Source: Fodinibacter sp963811825 (GTDB lineage: Bacteria > Actinomycetota > Actinomycetes > Actinomycetales > Dermatophilaceae). From it: a stretch of 64,000 nucleotides of DNA. The notes under the pieces are model-generated. The model was not told the origin of the DNA, searched no databases, and saw only the letters and a program-made list of their open reading frames with translations. The stretch covers positions 1 through 64,000 of the forward strand of contig CAWESS010000037.1 of the NCBI GenBank assembly GCA_963811825.1, given 5' to 3'. A program made the position numbers and the translations under genes. Shown here piece after piece: positions 61,884 to 64,000 of this stretch; the stretch's first letter is position 1, and each line of letters starts with the position of its first letter.

Positions 61884-63893
61884 GTGTCAAACTCCGGGCG
61901 CGTCGTCAAGCGCGTCATCCTCGGTCGCGCGATGCGCAGCGACAAGCTCGGCGAGACCCTCCTCCCCAAGCGCCTCGCCCTGCCCGTCTTCGCCAGCGAC
62001 GCCCTGTCCTCGGTGGCCTACGCGCCGGACGAGATCTTCCTGACCCTGGGCCTGGCCGGCGGAGCGCTCGCGCTCACCCACTCGTGGGAGATCGCCCTCG
62101 CGGTCGTCGTCGTCATGGCCGTGGTGATCATGAGCTACCGGCAGAACGTTCGCGCGTACCCCTCGGGTGGCGGCGACTACGAGGTGGCCAGCGTCAACCT
62201 CGGGCCCCGGGCCGGGCTCGGCGTGGGCAGTGCCCTCCTCGTCGACTACGTCCTGACCGTGGCGGTCTCGATCTCCGCCGGGGTGCAGAACGCCGCGGCG
62301 GCGTTCGGCTTCGTGCGGGGGCACGAGGCGCTGGTCGCGGTGCTCATCATCGCCGCGCTGACGGCGATGAACCTGCGCGGGGTGCGCGAGTCCGGAACGG
62401 CGTTCGCGATCCCGACCTACCTGTTCATGGTCACCGTGCTCGGCATGGCCCTCATCGGGGTCTTCCGCAAGGTGACCGGCACGCTGCCGCAGGCCGAGAG
62501 CGCCGGCCTCGAGCTGCTCCCCGAGCCGGGGTACGAGGCCATGACCGGCATCGCCCTGGCGTTCCTGTTCCTGCGCGCGTTCTCCTCCGGCTGTGCCGCC
62601 CTCACCGGGGTCGAGGCGATCAGCAACGGCGTCCCGGCCTTCCGCAAGCCCAAGAGCCAGAACGCCGCCACGACCCTGCTGCTCATGGGCATGATCTCGG
62701 TGACGATGATGCTCTCGATGGTGGCGCTGGCGACCTGGACCGGCGTGAAGTACGCCGAGGACCCCGCGACCCAGCTCGCCCGCGACGGGGTGCTCGTCGG
62801 GGAGGACTACGTCCAGCACACCGTCATGGTGCAGGTGGCCGAGTCGGTGTTCTCCGGCTTCCACGCCGGGGTCGTGCTCGTGTCGATCGTCACCGGGCTC
62901 ATCCTCGTGCTGGCGGCCAACACCGCCTTCAACGGCTTCCCGGTGCTGGGCTCGATCCTCGCCCGCGACGGCTTCCTGCCGCGCCAGCTGCACACCCGCG
63001 GCGACCGACTCGCCTTCTCCAACGGCATCATCATCCTGGCGGCCGCCGCGGCGTTGCTCGTCGTCATCTACGACGCCAAGGTCACCGCCCTCATCCAGCT
63101 CTACATCGTCGGCGTCTTCGTGTCGTTCACGTTGTCGCAGATCGGGATGGTGCGGCACTGGACCCGCCACCTGCGCCTCGAGCGCGATCCGGGCGAGCGA
63201 GGTCGGATGATGCGCAGCCGGGTCATCAACGGGGTCGGCGCGGCCATGTCGGGCACCGTCCTGCTCGTCGTCCTCGCGACGAAGTTCCTCCACGGGGCGG
63301 GCTACGCCATCGCCGCGATGGCGGTCCTCTACGTGATGATGACGCGCATCCGGCGCCACTACGACCACGTCCGTGACGAGCTGAGCGTGCAGGAGGGCGA
63401 CACCAAGCAGCAGATGCTCCCGTCGCGGGTGCACGCCATCGTGCTGGTCTCCAAGATCCACAAGCCCACCCTGCGGGCGCTCGCCTACGCCCGCGCGACC
63501 CGACCGACGATCCTCGAGGCGCTGACGGTCGACGTCGACCCGGAGGAGACCAAGGCGCTGCAGGCCGAGTGGGTGCGCCGCGACATCCCGGTGCCGCTGA
63601 AGGCGCTGGACAGCCCGTTCCGTGAGATCACCCGTCCCGTCGTCGACTACGTGAAGTCGATCCGCTCGGGCAACCCGCGCGACCTCGTCGTCGTCTACAT
63701 CCCGCAGTACGTCGTCGGCCACTGGTGGGAGCAGATCCTGCACAACCAGAGCGCCCTGCGGCTGCGCTCGCGGCTGCTGTTCACGCCGGGCGTCATGGTC
63801 TCCTCGGTGCCCTGGCAGCTCGCCTCGTCCGAGGGCATGGAGGAACGCATGGACGGCCCCGTCGCCGGCGACGTGCGCCGGGGCGAGGGCTGA
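61884..63893 (+). CDS. APC-family permease, KimA-like potassium transporter
   Basis: A 669-residue membrane protein with 12 membrane segments (about 35-490) and a large cytosolic C-terminal domain (about 490-669). The first helix block FASDALSSVAYAPDEIFLTL and SYRQNVRAYPSGGGDYEVAS are like those of KimA, the high-affinity potassium transporter of Bacillus subtilis. The C-terminal domain (HAIVLVSKIHKPTLRALAYA) is a USP-like fold found in that family. Potassium transport is inferred from this and from the divergent TrkA-type pair. It is Rv2690c by position. The frame could extend upstream, but GTG 61884 fits the promoter and the N-terminus. It overlaps the next gene by one base. Confidence 0.88.
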   Translation: MSNSGRVVKRVILGRAMRSDKLGETLLPKRLALPVFASDALSSVAYAPDEIFLTLGLAGGALALTHSWEIALAVVVVMAVVIMSYRQNVRAYPSGGGDYEVASVNLGPRAGLGVGSALLVDYVLTVAVSISAGVQNAAAAFGFVRGHEALVAVLIIAALTAMNLRGVRESGTAFAIPTYLFMVTVLGMALIGVFRKVTGTLPQAESAGLELLPEPGYEAMTGIALAFLFLRAFSSGCAALTGVEAISNGVPAFRKPKSQNAATTLLLMGMISVTMMLSMVALATWTGVKYAEDPATQLARDGVLVGEDYVQHTVMVQVAESVFSGFHAGVVLVSIVTGLILVLAANTAFNGFPVLGSILARDGFLPRQLHTRGDRLAFSNGIIILAAAAALLVVIYDAKVTALIQLYIVGVFVSFTLSQIGMVRHWTRHLRLERDPGERGRMMRSRVINGVGAAMSGTVLLVVLATKFLHGAGYAIAAMAVLYVMMTRIRRHYDHVRDELSVQEGDTKQQMLPSRVHAIVLVSKIHKPTLRALAYARATRPTILEALTVDVDPEETKALQAEWVRRDIPVPLKALDSPFREITRPVVDYVKSIRSGNPRDLVVVYIPQYVVGHWWEQILHNQSALRLRSRLLFTPGVMVSSVPWQLASSEGMEERMDGPVAGDVRRGEG

Positions 63894-64000
63894 TGCCCGC
63901 CCAGCACGCGAGCAGCCTCGCCGTGGGCGACGAGGTCGAGGTCGACGTCACCGCGATCGCGCACGGCGGCCACTGCATCGCGCGCCACGAGGGCCAGGTG
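63893..64000 (+). CDS. TRAM-domain class I SAM-dependent RNA methyltransferase, partial
   Basis: Only the first 36 residues are in the window. VGDEVEVDVTAIAHGGHCIA is the opening of a TRAM domain, the RNA-binding module at the front of RlmD/TrmA-type uridine-5 methyltransferases. The position after the permease equals Rv2689c. The ATG overlaps the permease stop (TGATG). The methyltransferase part is off the edge, so the enzyme call rests on the TRAM domain and gene order. Confidence 0.75.
   Translation, partial: MPAQHASSLAVGDEVEVDVTAIAHGGHCIARHEGQV

Overview
This window comes from a high-GC actinobacterium (about 70% G+C by eye, with GTG starts as common as ATG). The gene content points to Micrococcales and probably Intrasporangiaceae or a near relative; that placement is an inference. 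The first 28.5 kb follow the order of the Mycobacterium tuberculosis Rv2191 to Rv2172c neighbourhood: DEDDh exonuclease/GIY-YIG protein, FadD15-like ligase, SRPBCC protein, ArsA-like ATPase, acyltransferase, class II DAHP synthase, PknL, Rv2175c and IdsA. The last 10 kb follow Rv2701c to Rv2689c: inositol monophosphatase, DUF4193, dUTPase, DUF3710, OB-fold protein, DUF3159, CeoC/CeoB, APC permease and TRAM-domain methyltransferase. The window is therefore mostly conserved actinobacterial chromosome. I see no insertion sequence, CRISPR array, tRNA or rRNA.

Layout. 1-9 kb: exonuclease, a broken DUF222/HNH gene, a broken metalloprotease-like lipoprotein, a GT-C glycosyltransferase and an acyl-CoA ligase. 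9-13 kb: SRPBCC, ArsA-type ATPase, small acidic protein, ROK glucokinase and EEP hydrolase. 13-15 kb: a rearranged spot where a truncated membrane gene abuts a histidine kinase reduced to its ATPase end, followed by an intact response regulator. 15-21 kb: acyltransferase, MacS/MacR-type two-component pair, DAHP synthase and threonine aldolase. 21-27.5 kb: EamA transporter, PASTA Ser/Thr kinase, LysM transglycosylase, Rv2175c-type regulator, a secreted protein and polyprenyl synthase. 27.5-29.2 kb: methylenetetrahydrofolate reductase and a YbaK-type deacylase. 29.2-36.2 kb: an SOS-controlled DNA damage cassette (DUF6504, HEPN, DnaE2, methyltransferase, Pol IV) behind a perfect LexA box. 36.2-49 kb: DUF3040, DUF456 and DUF7455 proteins, then the two topoisomerase IV subunits with an APC permease and a LacI-regulated sugar ABC operon between them. 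49-64 kb: GNAT/acyl-CoA synthetase, DUF5998, phosphodiesterase-like protein, thymidine kinase, SepH, ferrochelatase, inositol monophosphatase, DUF4193, dUTPase, DUF3710, OB-fold, DUF3159, the TrkA-type pair CeoB/CeoC with a divergent KimA-like permease, and the start of a TRAM RNA methyltransferase.

Two features run through the whole window. First, six genes carry single-base frameshifts, about eleven in total, in otherwise well-conserved reading frames. In one place a single base change would repair two convergent genes at once, so many of these are probably consensus errors in the source sequence rather than true pseudogenes. Second, many starts lack a Shine-Dalgarno sequence and instead have a TANNNT hexamer ending 6-8 bases upstream of the start codon, the layout of leaderless actinobacterial transcripts. 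An octamer, GGATGCCG/CGGCATCC, is also strongly over-represented on both strands.

No gene-free stretch exceeds about 250 bases. The longest are 25538-25771 (only the ribosome site of the secreted protein is clear), 28486-28684 (GC-rich, nothing convincing) and 4082-4269 (promoter space upstream of the divergent 4270 gene).
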